Shown: in pieces, positions 29,650 through 38,469 of the stretch
Layout of the letters: each line of letters opens with the position of its first letter
How positions within the stretch are numbered: position 1 is the first letter of the stretch
Origin: Gracilibacillus boraciitolerans JCM 21714
GTDB taxonomy: Bacteria > Bacillota > Bacilli > Bacillales > Amphibacillaceae
Reading direction: 5' to 3'
DNA: 64,000 nucleotides
Assembly (NCBI RefSeq): GCF_000521485.1
Contig: NZ_BAVS01000006.1
Coordinates: 53,585 to 117,584, forward strand
Made by a program: the position numbers and the translations under genes
Notes under the pieces: model-generated
Told to the model about the DNA's origin: nothing
The model's input: only the letters and a program-made list of their open reading frames with translations
Database searches by the model: none

Positions 29650-30731
29650 ATGAAAAATACAGCAACGAATGTCATTTAATTTTGCGGAACCCACTATGAA
29701 TATGGAAAAATGAAAGGACACAATTAAATAATAATTATCTGGTGGCTAATAGACACAATCAATGGAAAGTGAGGAGAACACGATTTAAAATTAATGTAAA
29801 GCAGACCATTTCTGTATATAAAGCGTTAGCTCCATCTCTATGGGAAGAGTTTGAGGGGGGGTTAAAGGATGCTCTGGAATGGCCGATAGAAAGGATTTTA
29901 TTAGAGTTTGGCGGTTATCGAACAAATATCCCAAAATCAGGATGTTCCATTATGTCTGGGAACGGTTTTCTGATCAGAAATTATGATTATCACCCTAAGA
30001 CTTATGATGGGAGCTTTCTAGCATCTCAGCCGACAGATGATGGCCTTGCTACTATTGGCAGTAGCCAACGGGTAACGGGAAGATCTGATGGAATGAATGA
30101 GCAGGGACTCGCTCTTGGCTATACTTTTATCAATCGCAAAAAACCTGGAGATGGTTTCGTTTGTCACATGATAGGAAGGTTAGTATTAGAATTATGTAAA
30201 AATATTGAAGAGGAGGTTCAGCTATTAAAAGAACTACCACATCGTGGTTCGTTCAGTTATGTTCTCTATGATACAAATAGTACACTAGTAACAATTGTAG
30301 AAACCTTTCCTCGAGGAATAGAAATACGCGAGAACATTGCTTGCACTAACCATTTTGAACGTTTGACAAAAGATAACCGCCACTTTTTAGTGGATTCAAC
30401 TAAAAGAATGGATTTGATACAAGAGAAGGAACTGTCATCTCTAACTTCGGAAAAAACATTTCAACTTTTTAACAGTACAACTGCTAGTCTATTTTTCCAG
30501 CAATATTATAACTGGGCTGGTACGATTCACACCTCAGCCTTTTTTCCTTCTGATTTAACTGTTTAGTTTGCACTCGGCGGTAATCAGAAACCATATGTCT
30601 TTAACTTTCGCAATTGGTTAAGAGGAATTGATTTTCAGACTTCCATCATTAGAGGAGAAATAAATACAACTATCCCCTTTCTCAGTATGGAAAAAGCAGA
30701 TTGGTTTAAGGAAAAGCATCAATCAAAATAA
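29650..30731 (+). pseudogene. decayed C45-family acyltransferase/amidohydrolase (acyl-CoA:6-APA-type)
   Basis: Ntn-hydrolase of the C45/choloylglycine-like group. The remnant shows FCGTHYEYGKMKGH, QWKVRRTRFKI, SGCSIMSGNGFLIRNYDYHPK with the catalytic Cys region, FTYINR-type blocks and a final GGNQKPYVFNFRNW. The N-terminus has stops at 29677 and shortly after plus a frame change before ANRHNQWKV. An in-frame TAG at 30564-30566 stands where a Trp codon (TGG) is expected before FALGG. Unlike the single indels elsewhere, stops and shifts together suggest true decay. A G7 run at 29855-29861 adds a Gly. Confidence 0.75.
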
Positions 30732-30775
30732 TTATAGAACGTTTTGAAGAGAAAATATAGTGAGCTTTTTAACAC

Positions 30776-30802
30776 AAAAACCGGGAAAGCCCGCCCGGTC
30801 CA
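30776..30802 (-). terminator. intrinsic terminator, minus strand
   Basis: ACCGGGCGGG pairs with CCCGG-type complement and is followed by TTTTTGTG on the minus strand. No upstream minus-strand gene is certain, so it may end the transcript of the palindromic repeat region or gerE read-through. Confidence 0.55.
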
Positions 30803-30871
30803 TATTATTAACACAGGTACTGTGCTCTAACTATTATGTAAAAATTCCGAATTATATAAACCGTAATATCA

Positions 30872-30992
30872 CCGCTTCCACTCCTGTGGCATTCGTTTCC
30901 CCCCCTGAAGATCCACTTTTTTGAGCGGTTTGTGCTCGGAAAAGTTAGCTGAAGGGAAGACGCCACGGAAAGGGAAGTGGGATTTACTTGCA
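30872..30992. repeat. GC-rich imperfect palindrome, repeat-like
   Basis: The segment from CACTCCTGTGGCATTCG on the plus strand resembles CACTTCCCTTTCCGTGGCG on the minus strand at the other end, making an imperfect inverted repeat of about 120 bp with several GTGG/CCAC and CTGAAG/CTTCAG matches. Base composition is much richer in GC than the flanks. A 61-codon minus frame inside has no good start signal. It looks like a dispersed intergenic repeat or structured RNA. The rest of 30803-31120 shows nothing recognisable. Confidence 0.45.
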
Positions 30993-31119
30993 CAAGATAG
31001 GTCTCATACTAAACAACATATCTAGTCAACTATATCTTTATTTATATCACATTCAAAACGTGAATAGGATACCTAAATGCTGAGATACCAATGGTTATAT
31101 ATTTTCTTACCTTAACACA

Positions 31120-31156
31120 AAAACCAGTTATTCCTATATAGAAATAACTGGTCCTC
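31120..31156 (-). terminator. terminator of gerE
   Basis: ACCAGTTATT pairs with AATAACTGGT around TCTATATAGG and runs into TTTTTGTG immediately after the gerE stop. Confidence 0.85.
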
Positions 31157-31158
31157 AT

Positions 31159-31383
31159 TTAAAGCTCTAACTCGCCCATTCGCAATAATTCCACTACAGC
31201 TTGCGAGCGCCCCTTAACACCCAACTTCTGCATTGCGTTTGAGATGTGATTTCTTACTGTTTTTTGCGAGATAAAAAGTTCTTGGGCGATATCCTTGGTT
31301 GTTTTATCCTGAACTAATAGCTCAAATACTTCTCTTTCTCGTTTCGTTAATAATTGCTTCGGCTTGTATTCGTTATCTTTCAA
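31159..31383 (-). CDS. gerE: spore-coat transcription regulator GerE
   Basis: LuxR-type helix-turn-helix regulator of late mother-cell coat genes. At 74 aa it is the normal GerE length and is almost only the HTH: LTKREREVFELLVQDKTTKDIA, SQKTVRNHISNAMQKLGV. The start is TTG at 31383 after AGGAGG and a C7 run. It lies downstream of the sdhCAB operon as in B. subtilis. Many coat and exosporium genes in its surroundings would be natural targets. Confidence 0.95.
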   Translation of the reverse strand: MKDNEYKPKQLLTKREREVFELLVQDKTTKDIAQELFISQKTVRNHISNAMQKLGVKGRSQAVVELLRMGELEL

Positions 31384-31606
31384 ATGTGAACCCCCCCTCC
31401 TTGCTAACTTTAGGGCGTTGAAATAAGAGGGTAATTACTTAGTCAATTTTATAATATGTCAACCGCAGATAAGGTGTGCTCTACAAACGTCTAAATCAAA
31501 CACATTTTCGATGTTTTTTAATTTTATAATTATTGAAGTGGTTATATATGTTACCATGGTATAAATACTGGAATGGCAAAGATTTTATACTTACTCACCT
31601 TAAAAA

Positions 31607-31640
31607 GAAAACCCCTTCTCATTAGTGAGAAGGGATTTAT
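31607..31640 (-). terminator. terminator of sdhCAB
   Basis: CCCTTCTCACTAATGAGAAGGGG hairpin followed by TTTTCTTTTT on the minus strand, just past the sdhB stop. The bases 31398-31600 towards gerE hold its promoter region, with no site clear enough to mark. Confidence 0.9.
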
Positions 31641-31646
31641 CTTTAA

Positions 31647-32408
31647 TTAATAGGCATGATCGCTTCCGAAGAAGTTTTTGAATGATTGTATATTGGTATC
31701 ACGGTTTAGTGCTGCGATAGAAGTTGTCAAAGGGATACCTTTAGGACAAACCTGCACACAGTTTTGTGAATTACCACAACCTGAAATACCGCCATCTTCC
31801 ATTAGTGCTTCTAAGCGTTCACTTTTATGCATTTCTCCTGTTGGATGAGAATTGAATAAGCGAACTTGCGATAATGGAGCAGGTCCAATGAAATCAGATT
31901 TACTGTTAACATTTGGACAAGCTTCCAAACATACGCCACATGTCATACATTTTGATAGTTCATATGCCCATTGACGTTTTTTCTCTGGCATTCTTGGTCC
32001 GGGTCCCAAATCGTGCGTACCATCAATTGGAATCCATGCTTTTACTTTTTTCAAGGAATCAAACATACGACTGCGATCGACAACCAAGTCACGCACTACT
32101 GGAAATGTGGACATAGGCGCCACACGTATTGGTGTCTCCAGAGTATCTACTAAAGTCGAACATGCTTGACGTGGTACATCATTGATGACCATTGAACACG
32201 CTCCACAAACTTCTTCTAGACAATTCGATTCCCATTGAATCGGAGCTACATGTTTGCCCTCTGCATTAACAGGATTTTTTTGTGTCTCCATTAATGCAGA
32301 AATAATATTCATGTTTTTACGATAGTTTATCTTGAATGTCTCCTCATAGGGAGGAGAATCAGGACTATCCTGCCGAGTTATTATCATTGTCAGCTTTTCT
32401 TCTGCCAT
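31647..32408 (-). CDS. sdhB: succinate dehydrogenase iron-sulfur subunit
   Basis: Electron-transfer subunit of complex II. At 253 aa it equals the B. subtilis length. Cysteine clusters for 2Fe-2S (CLEEVCGACSMVI, later RQAC), 4Fe-4S (CMTCGVCLEACP) and 3Fe-4S (CGNSQNCVQVCPKG) centres are all present. A C7 run at 32418-32424 forms the ribosome binding site. Confidence 0.97.
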   Translation of the reverse strand: MAEEKLTMIITRQDSPDSPPYEETFKINYRKNMNIISALMETQKNPVNAEGKHVAPIQWESNCLEEVCGACSMVINDVPRQACSTLVDTLETPIRVAPMSTFPVVRDLVVDRSRMFDSLKKVKAWIPIDGTHDLGPGPRMPEKKRQWAYELSKCMTCGVCLEACPNVNSKSDFIGPAPLSQVRLFNSHPTGEMHKSERLEALMEDGGISGCGNSQNCVQVCPKGIPLTTSIAALNRDTNIQSFKNFFGSDHAY

Positions 32409-32425
32409 CTCTCGCTACCCCCCCT

Positions 32426-34189
32426 TTATTTTTTCTTACTATAATCACGTTTACGAGGTTCAATTAAAGATACATCGACATCTTCGTACTCGAACTTAGG
32501 TGATTGGGTGCTTACGTCAAATGATGCTTTTGTAGTTTTGAGCCATTCTTCATCATTACGTTCCGGGAATTCAGGTTTATAATGAGCACCACGGCTTTCA
32601 TTACGATTATATGCGCCTAAAGTCATGACACGAGCTAAATGCAACATATTTTTCAATTGACGAGTAAACATAACACCTGAGTTGTTCCAACGGGATGTAT
32701 CATCCATATTAATGTGTTCCCAACGCTCCAACAATTCTTCAATTTTTTTATCTGTTTTTAGAAGTTTTTCATTTTCACGCACCACCGTAACATTAGCTGT
32801 CATCCATTCTCCAAGTTCTTTATGGATTTGATAAGCATTCTCGTCACCACGCATATTTAATAGTTCTTCAAATCTAGCTTCTTCTTCTTTCAAATGACGA
32901 TCAAAAACATCTGAAGGAACATCTTCAACTGTTTTTTCTAATCCATCTATATATTTAATCGCATTTGGCCCTGCAACCATACCACCATAAATAGATGATA
33001 ATAGTGAATTAGCACCAAGACGGTTTGCACCATGTTGTGTATAATCACACTCACCAGCTGCAAAGATTCCTGGGATGTTAGTCATCTGATCATAATCCAC
33101 CCAAAGTCCACCCATTGAATAGTGTACAGCAGGGAAAATTTTCATTGGTACTTTACGTGGATCTTCCCCCCCAACAAATTTCTCGTAGATTTCGATAATT
33201 CCACCAAGCTTAACATCTAATTCTTTTGGATCTTTATGAGAAAGATCAAGATATACCATGTTTTCCCCGTTAATTCCAAGCTTTTGATTTACACAGATAT
33301 CAAAGATCTCACGAGTCGCAATATCACGAGGAACAAGATTACCGTATGCCGGATATTTCTCTTCTAAGAAATACCAAGGTTCCCCATCTTTATACGTCCA
33401 TACTCGTCCACCTTCCCCCCCACGAGCAGATTCACTCATAAGGCGAAGTTTATCGTCTCCTGGAATCGCTGTAGGGTGAATTTGAATAAACTCACCATTT
33501 GCATAAACAGCTCCCTGCAAATAAAGCGCTGCTGCAGCCGAACCAGTATTGATAACTGAGTTAGTTGATTTACCAAAGATAATGCCAGGACCACCTGAAG
33601 CAAAAATGGTTGCATCAGCTTTAAAAGCTTTTATTTCATGTGATTTAACATTTTGGCCAAGAATTCCTCGTCCAACACTATCATCATCAATAATGGCTGA
33701 AATAAATTCCCAACCTTCATATTTCGTTACTAACCCTTGCACTTCATAACGACGAACTTGTTCGTCTAATGCATATAATAATTGTTGCCCTGTTGTTGCA
33801 CCTGCATATGCTGTACGGTGATATTGTGTTCCACCAAAACGACGGAAGTCAAGCAAGCCTTCTTCCGTACGGTTAAACATAACCCCCATACGGTCTAACA
33901 TGTGAATAATTCCTGGTGCAGCATCACACATCGCTTTAACAGGTGGTTGATTAGCTAAGAAGTCTCCACCGTAAACTGTATCATCAAAGTGTTCCCAAGG
34001 AGAATCCCCCCCTTCGCCTTTTGTATTTACTGCACCATTAATTCCACCTTGTGCACAAACAGAGTGAGATCGTTTAACAGGTACAATCGATAATAAATCT
34101 ATATGAACCCCCCCTGCTTCTGCTGCTTTAATTGTGGCCATTAGTCCTGCAAGTCCACCACCCACAATAACAATATTGCGATCACTCAT
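32426..34189 (-). CDS. sdhA: succinate dehydrogenase flavoprotein subunit
   Basis: FAD-bearing catalytic subunit of complex II, 587 aa. It shows the FAD fold VGGGLAGLMATIKAAEAG, the covalent-FAD His region RSHSVCAQGGINGAV, GGTQYHRTAYAGATTG, the active-site ESARGGEGGRV and HPTAIPG. C7 runs at 33166, 33415, 34006 and 34108 give GGEDPRK, ARGGEGGR, GEGGDSPW and EAGGVHI. The highly conserved family forms are GEDPRK or GDDPRK, ARGEGGR and GEGDSPW, so single Gly residues appear inserted at conserved positions. An unexpanded G5 at 33882-33886 encodes RMGVMF correctly. Confidence 0.97.
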   Translation of the reverse strand: MSDRNIVIVGGGLAGLMATIKAAEAGGVHIDLLSIVPVKRSHSVCAQGGINGAVNTKGEGGDSPWEHFDDTVYGGDFLANQPPVKAMCDAAPGIIHMLDRMGVMFNRTEEGLLDFRRFGGTQYHRTAYAGATTGQQLLYALDEQVRRYEVQGLVTKYEGWEFISAIIDDDSVGRGILGQNVKSHEIKAFKADATIFASGGPGIIFGKSTNSVINTGSAAAALYLQGAVYANGEFIQIHPTAIPGDDKLRLMSESARGGEGGRVWTYKDGEPWYFLEEKYPAYGNLVPRDIATREIFDICVNQKLGINGENMVYLDLSHKDPKELDVKLGGIIEIYEKFVGGEDPRKVPMKIFPAVHYSMGGLWVDYDQMTNIPGIFAAGECDYTQHGANRLGANSLLSSIYGGMVAGPNAIKYIDGLEKTVEDVPSDVFDRHLKEEEARFEELLNMRGDENAYQIHKELGEWMTANVTVVRENEKLLKTDKKIEELLERWEHINMDDTSRWNNSGVMFTRQLKNMLHLARVMTLGAYNRNESRGAHYKPEFPERNDEEWLKTTKASFDVSTQSPKFEYEDVDVSLIEPRKRDYSKKK

Positions 34190-34223
34190 TTATACTCACT
34201 CCCTTTACTTTCTTACTGCTTTA

Positions 34224-34832
34224 TTAAACGAACGCGAATAATGCGCGAACACCGATATAAGTTACAGCTAAAAATACTAATAATGTTGCATATGTAGCAA
34301 TTTTCTGTGAACGTGGTGTAACTGTAATACCCCATGTTACAAAAAAGCTCCATAATCCATTGGCAAAATGGAATGTAGTGGATACTACTCCAATTACATA
34401 AAACCAGAACATTACTGGATTCGCTAAAATATTTTCCATTAAGCTATAATCCAACTCTTCTGTTCCCATGCCAATTTGAACACGTGTTTCCCAAAGATGC
34501 CACACAATAAAGACCAGCGTGATAATACCTGTTATTCGTTGCAGGAAAAACATCCAATTTCGAAAAAATCCATAACGTCTTGTATTGTTTTTTGCTACAA
34601 ACACAATATAGACACCTAATACTGCGTGAAATAAAATTGGAAGGAAAATAATAAAAATTTCCAGCATTAAGCGAAACGGTAGATCATGCATAAATTGTGC
34701 CGCTTTATTAAAGCTGTCTGCTCCGTAAACAGCAAAATGGTTGACTACCAAGTGCTGAATTAAGAAGATACCAATTGGCACTACTCCCAATAGCGAATGT
34801 AACCTGCGATAAAAGAATTCCCTATTCTCCAC
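34224..34832 (-). CDS. sdhC: succinate dehydrogenase cytochrome b558 subunit
   Basis: Membrane anchor that binds two hemes and reduces menaquinone. 202 aa with five membrane segments and conserved histidines (e.g. RRLHSLLGVVPIG, IQHLVVNHFA, FHAVLGVY, WHLWETR). The GTG at 34832 gives the B. subtilis length and follows GAGGGG(G), here a C8 run at 34840-34847. A longer frame starts at 34895 but lacks a ribosome binding site. Confidence 0.95.
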   Translation of the reverse strand: MENREFFYRRLHSLLGVVPIGIFLIQHLVVNHFAVYGADSFNKAAQFMHDLPFRLMLEIFIIFLPILFHAVLGVYIVFVAKNNTRRYGFFRNWMFFLQRITGIITLVFIVWHLWETRVQIGMGTEELDYSLMENILANPVMFWFYVIGVVSTTFHFANGLWSFFVTWGITVTPRSQKIATYATLLVFLAVTYIGVRALFAFV

Positions 34833-34900
34833 TTTTGTACCCCCCCCTCTAGTTCTTCTCATATTTACAACATACGACTCTTCTGTAATTAACATTTAGA

Positions 34901-34915
34901 AAAAAGCGCTTTACA
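34901..34915 (-). promoter_or_regulatory. possible CcpA cre-like site upstream of sdhC
   Basis: TGTAAAGCGCTTTTT contains the palindromic cre core AAAGCGCTTT, about 70 bases before the sdhC start. The outer positions deviate from the consensus. The rest of the 354-bp sdhC-yslB gap is AT-rich with no gene seen. Confidence 0.3.
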
Positions 34916-35186
34916 ACTCAAAACAAAGTTTCACTTTCTCTTCGATCTTTTTTCGAGCAGTCCCATCCAAAGAATTTCGTATATTGGTACCACAACTATT
35001 GTACTTCTATCAGCAAAAAGCGTCAAGAAAACGAACGCTTTTTCTATAAAAAGTTGTCGAATACATTTCAGAAATAATTGGATAAAGTTACTTTTGAACG
35101 ATTGCAGAAACAGTCGAAAAAAGCGATAATAGAATAAATAGATCATACATTTTACAGATTAGGGCAAGAAAGGGGGGGACTTTTAA

Positions 35187-35618
35187 ATGACTACAAAAAA
35201 GACGAATATTGCTACAGTATTAGCAAATTTACAAACAACAAGTAGTGGTTATGATTTGATACGATATATTGGCATACCAGATATGCTTGGTCAGGAATCT
35301 GATCTTATTTTATACGTAATGGGAAAAAAATTGGCGCGGCAGGCAGAGTGTATATCGATAGAAGAAATACAGGAATTTTTTCAGCATGTTGGCTGGGGGG
35401 GAGAACTGGCATTATCACAAGAAAAAAGACGGGGGGGATACCTTTTTGAACTCAGTGGTAGCATTATACAGGCAAGATTACAGACTTTAGAGAAAATTGA
35501 TTTCCAATTAGAAGCTGGATTTTTAGCAGAGACAATTAATCAGATTTCAGAAAAGGATTGCGAATCGATTGCTGAAATAAAAAAAGATCATGTTATATTA
35601 CATGTATTATTTGACTAA
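35187..35618 (+). CDS. yslB: DUF2507 protein YslB
   Basis: 143-aa conserved protein next to sdhC, divergently transcribed, as in B. subtilis. It has no known enzymatic motif; the fold resembles small-molecule-binding V4R-like domains (IPDMLGQESDLILYVMGKKLA, then GYLFELSGSIIQARL). G7 runs at 35172-35178 (ribosome binding site), 35395-35401 (GWGGEL) and 35431-35437 (RRGGYL) each look three bases too long. Confidence 0.85.
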   Translation: MTTKKTNIATVLANLQTTSSGYDLIRYIGIPDMLGQESDLILYVMGKKLARQAECISIEEIQEFFQHVGWGGELALSQEKRRGGYLFELSGSIIQARLQTLEKIDFQLEAGFLAETINQISEKDCESIAEIKKDHVILHVLFD

Positions 35619-35652
35619 AGCCCCCCATATTCCTTTTTTGGAAGGGGCTTTA
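35615..35652. terminator. bidirectional terminator between yslB and uvrC
   Basis: AAAGCCCC on the left pairs with GGGGCTTT on the right across TTCC/GGAA and a TTTTTT loop. The left arm has a six-C run and extra CATA, so the stem is asymmetrical; the right arm has four G. Confidence 0.75.
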
Positions 35653-37434
35653 TTATTCTTTTTCTAATAATTGACTTAATATATTTTTTGCTACCGGCTT
35701 CGGAATACCTAATTGTGCAATATCTTCTACAGATGCTTTTTCAATTTCCCGAATGGATTTAAAATGTGTTAGTAGAAGTCTTTTTCTTTGTGCCCCCCCA
35801 ACACCATCAATCTCGTCTAACTTAGAATGAAAGGCACTTTTGCCTCTTAGCTGACGATGGAAGGTTATTGCAAATCGGTGTACCTCATCCTGAATACGTT
35901 GAATGAAATAAAATTCCTGTGATCTTCTGTCTAAATTCACCACTTCGGGTGGATCACCATATAACAATTCGCTTGTCCGGTGTTTATCATCTTTTGCCAG
36001 ACCACATAAAGGAATATCTAAGCCTAATTCATTTTCTAATACGTCAACCGCTGCAGACATTTGTCCCTTAGAGCCATCAATAACAATTAAATCTGGTAAG
36101 GCTTCTTCTTCTTTTAACACTCTCGTATACCGGCGTCTGATAACTTCCCGCATGGTATCATAATCATCCGGACCTTCCACATTTTTAATTTTATATTTAC
36201 GATATTCTTTTTTAGCTGGTTTTCCATCGATAAAAACTACCATTGCTGAAACGGGATCTGTCCCTTGAATATTGGAATTATCAAAAGCTTCGATTCGATG
36301 CGGCGTTTCAATATGAAGTATATCTCCTAAACTTTCCACTGCAAGAATCGTTCGTTCTTCATTTCGCTCTATTAAACTGAATTTTTCCTGTAATGCAATT
36401 TCGGCATTTTTTTGTGCTAATTCAACGAGTTCCTTCTTACGCCCTCGCATCGGAATATGCACATCAATTTCTAACAATTCCTTTAATAGCTCTGCTTTGG
36501 TTGGAATTGGAACGAGTATCTGCCTTGGCTTTGGATGGTGATGGTGCAAATAAAAGCTGCCGATAAAACTTAAGAAGGTGTCCTGCGCTTCATCAAAAAG
36601 GGGAAATAATGAGACATCTCGTTCAATTAATTTTCCTTGTCGAATGAAGAATACTTGTACGCACATCCAGCCTTTATCAATCGTGTAATTAAATACATCC
36701 CGATCCACTTCATCCGTCATCGTCATTTTCTGTTGTTCCATTACTGATTCAATGTGCTGAATCAAGTCACGAAATTCTTTTGCTCGTTCAAAATTAAGCT
36801 TTTCTGACGCATGCAGCATTTTTTCTGTAAGGCTCTTTTTAATCATGCGATGCCCACCGTTCAAAAAACTGCCAATTTCTTGCGTGATTTTTTGATATTC
36901 TTCTTTAGTTGGGGGATTTTCCGCACATGCCAAACACTGATGCATGTGATAATACAAACAATGACGACCTTTAGGATTATTACATTTTCGTAATGGATAT
37001 AATCTATCTAATAACTTTTTTGTTTCTCTTGCTGCGATTACATTCGGATAGGGACCAAAATATTTTCCCTTATCCTTTTTTACTTTGCGAGTTATAATTA
37101 AACGCGGATGACGTTCATTGGTAATTTTCAAAAAGGGATAGGACTTATCATCTTTTAACAGTACATTATATTTGGGATCATATTTCTTAATTAAATTCAT
37201 TTCTAAAATCAGCGCTTCAATTTCAGAACTAGTAACGATATACTCAAAATCATGGATTTCCCTGACCAATCGCTGAGTTTTTTGATCATTGGCACCAATA
37301 AAATAAGAGCGAACTCTATTGCGTAAGATTTTAGACTTCCCTACATATATTACCGTACCATGTTTATCCTTCATCAAATAACAACCAGGTTGAGCAGGTA
37401 ATACTGCTAATTTCTCTTTTATGTTATCACCCAT
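35653..37434 (-). CDS. uvrC: excinuclease ABC subunit C
   Basis: Makes both incisions in nucleotide excision repair. An N-terminal GIY-YIG domain ([18 protein letters not shown]), Cys cluster ([17 protein letters not shown]), UVR motif near residue 205, the RNase H-like nuclease ([28 protein letters not shown]) and C-terminal helix-hairpin-helix repeats are present. Start at 37434 ([16 protein letters not shown]) follows AAAGGGG(GGG)TGAG and gives about 593 aa. A C7 run at 35793-35799 makes [13 protein letters not shown], one Gly more than expected. A native-looking G5 at 36911-36915 is unexpanded. Confidence 0.95.
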   Translation of the reverse strand: MGDNIKEKLAVLPAQPGCYLMKDKHGTVIYVGKSKILRNRVRSYFIGANDQKTQRLVREIHDFEYIVTSSEIEALILEMNLIKKYDPKYNVLLKDDKSYPFLKITNERHPRLIITRKVKKDKGKYFGPYPNVIAARETKKLLDRLYPLRKCNNPKGRHCLYYHMHQCLACAENPPTKEEYQKITQEIGSFLNGGHRMIKKSLTEKMLHASEKLNFERAKEFRDLIQHIESVMEQQKMTMTDEVDRDVFNYTIDKGWMCVQVFFIRQGKLIERDVSLFPLFDEAQDTFLSFIGSFYLHHHHPKPRQILVPIPTKAELLKELLEIDVHIPMRGRKKELVELAQKNAEIALQEKFSLIERNEERTILAVESLGDILHIETPHRIEAFDNSNIQGTDPVSAMVVFIDGKPAKKEYRKYKIKNVEGPDDYDTMREVIRRRYTRVLKEEEALPDLIVIDGSKGQMSAAVDVLENELGLDIPLCGLAKDDKHRTSELLYGDPPEVVNLDRRSQEFYFIQRIQDEVHRFAITFHRQLRGKSAFHSKLDEIDGVGGAQRKRLLLTHFKSIREIEKASVEDIAQLGIPKPVAKNILSQLLEKE

Positions 37435-37485
37435 CTCTCTCACCCCCCCTTTGTTTTTCACTATCAGTATATGTAGCAGAAAAGA

Positions 37486-37526
37486 ATCCCTTATTACAAC
37501 GATTTGCTGTAATAAGGGATTCTCAC
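37486..37526 (-). terminator. terminator of trxA
   Basis: AATCCCTTATTACA pairs with TGTAATAAGGGATT around GCAAATCGT and is followed by CTTTTCTG on the minus strand, next to the trxA stop. Confidence 0.85.
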
Positions 37527-37532
37527 TTTCTA

Positions 37533-37847
37533 TTATGCATGTTTGTTGATGATTTCAACAAGTGCTTCTTTTGGTTGGTAGCCAACTACTTGATCGACTA
37601 CTTCACCATCTTTGAAAAGTAAAAGTGTTGGAATACTCATTACACCGTATTTACCTGCTGTTTCTTGGTTTTCATCTACATCAAGTTTTACGATTTTTAC
37701 TTGGTCGCTCATTTCACCATCTATTTCTTCAAGGACTGGTGCAATCATTTTACAAGGTCCACACCATGTAGCCCAAAAGTCTGCTAATACTAACCCTTCA
37801 CTTGTTTCATTACTGAATGTACCATCGTTAGCTGCTACGATTGCCAT
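37533..37847 (-). CDS. trxA: thioredoxin
   Basis: 104-aa cytoplasmic disulfide reductase with the active site WCGPCK near residues 28-33 and the cis-Pro motif [14 protein letters not shown] precedes the start. Directly upstream of uvrC, as in many Bacillaceae. Confidence 0.98.
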   Translation of the reverse strand: MAIVAANDGTFSNETSEGLVLADFWATWCGPCKMIAPVLEEIDGEMSDQVKIVKLDVDENQETAGKYGVMSIPTLLLFKDGEVVDQVVGYQPKEALVEIINKHA

Positions 37848-37953
37848 TTAGAATTCCTCCTTTATTATTACGATTTCTTCCTAAGTATAACATCTACAAA
37901 ATAATCATCCTAATACTTTGCTTATAAGGATATTTTTTAATCGGCCTTACTTT

Positions 37954-38034
37954 TTATACAGATAACATATAATAAAAACCAACAACTAAAAAGATCAGTG
38001 CAATTGCAAATAATACATAGGCCAACGTTTTCAT
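37954..38034 (-). CDS. 26-aa single-pass membrane microprotein
   Basis: ATG at 38034 follows GAGGAGTGGCAAG. The peptide MKTLAYVLFAIALIFLVV and a short tail is a single transmembrane helix. It lies right after yshE, whose stop is 12 bases before this start, so it may be co-transcribed with mutS2-yshE. Function unknown. Confidence 0.5.
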   Translation of the reverse strand: MKTLAYVLFAIALIFLVVGFYYMLSV

Positions 38035-38046
38035 CTTGCCACTCCT

Positions 38047-38454
38047 CTACTGTATACTAGAGCCGATAACGTAAGAAAAACCAACTGAAATAACCAAAGA
38101 AATAAAACCTACGGCACGATTATCCTTTTCGATTTCCTGATCAATTCGGTATGTTGGTGTTAAAAATTCAAAAATAAAATAACCGAACAACAATAAAAGA
38201 AAACCATATCCGCTCCAAACGATACTTTCAAGTATGCTGTCATTATGTTCAATCGAATAACGGATTATATTGGCGATTCCAAATATTTTTCCTCCCGTTG
38301 CCATGGCAACACTAAGATTTCCGTTTCTTATTTCTTCCCAGTTTTTATAAGAAGTTACAAGTTCAAAGATTATTAAGAAGACGACTAAACTCAACACAGC
38401 AACACTATAACGAGCAGCTGTTTCGATAAAAACATTTCCCCAAAAGTCTGACAT
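38047..38454 (-). CDS. yshE: DUF350 membrane protein YshE
   Basis: 135 aa with four membrane segments (for example YSVAVLSLVVFLIIFELV and a GYGFLLLLFGYFIFEF segment) in the DUF350 pattern with an internal duplication and conserved Gly in SVAMATGGKIFGIA. It follows mutS2 by 15 bases, as yshE does in B. subtilis. Function unknown. Confidence 0.85.
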   Translation of the reverse strand: MSDFWGNVFIETAARYSVAVLSLVVFLIIFELVTSYKNWEEIRNGNLSVAMATGGKIFGIANIIRYSIEHNDSILESIVWSGYGFLLLLFGYFIFEFLTPTYRIDQEIEKDNRAVGFISLVISVGFSYVIGSSIQ

Positions 38455-38469
38455 TTTGATGGCCTCCTC

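Noticed and set aside
30564..30566. Reading of the in-frame TAG as a recoded amber codon
   Set aside because: No pyrrolysine or suppressor genes are visible, and other stops and a frame change disrupt the same gene.
30808..30993. 61-codon minus-strand frame in the palindromic repeat
   Set aside because: It lacks a start signal, lies inside a repeat and encodes a low-quality peptide with no recognisable pattern.
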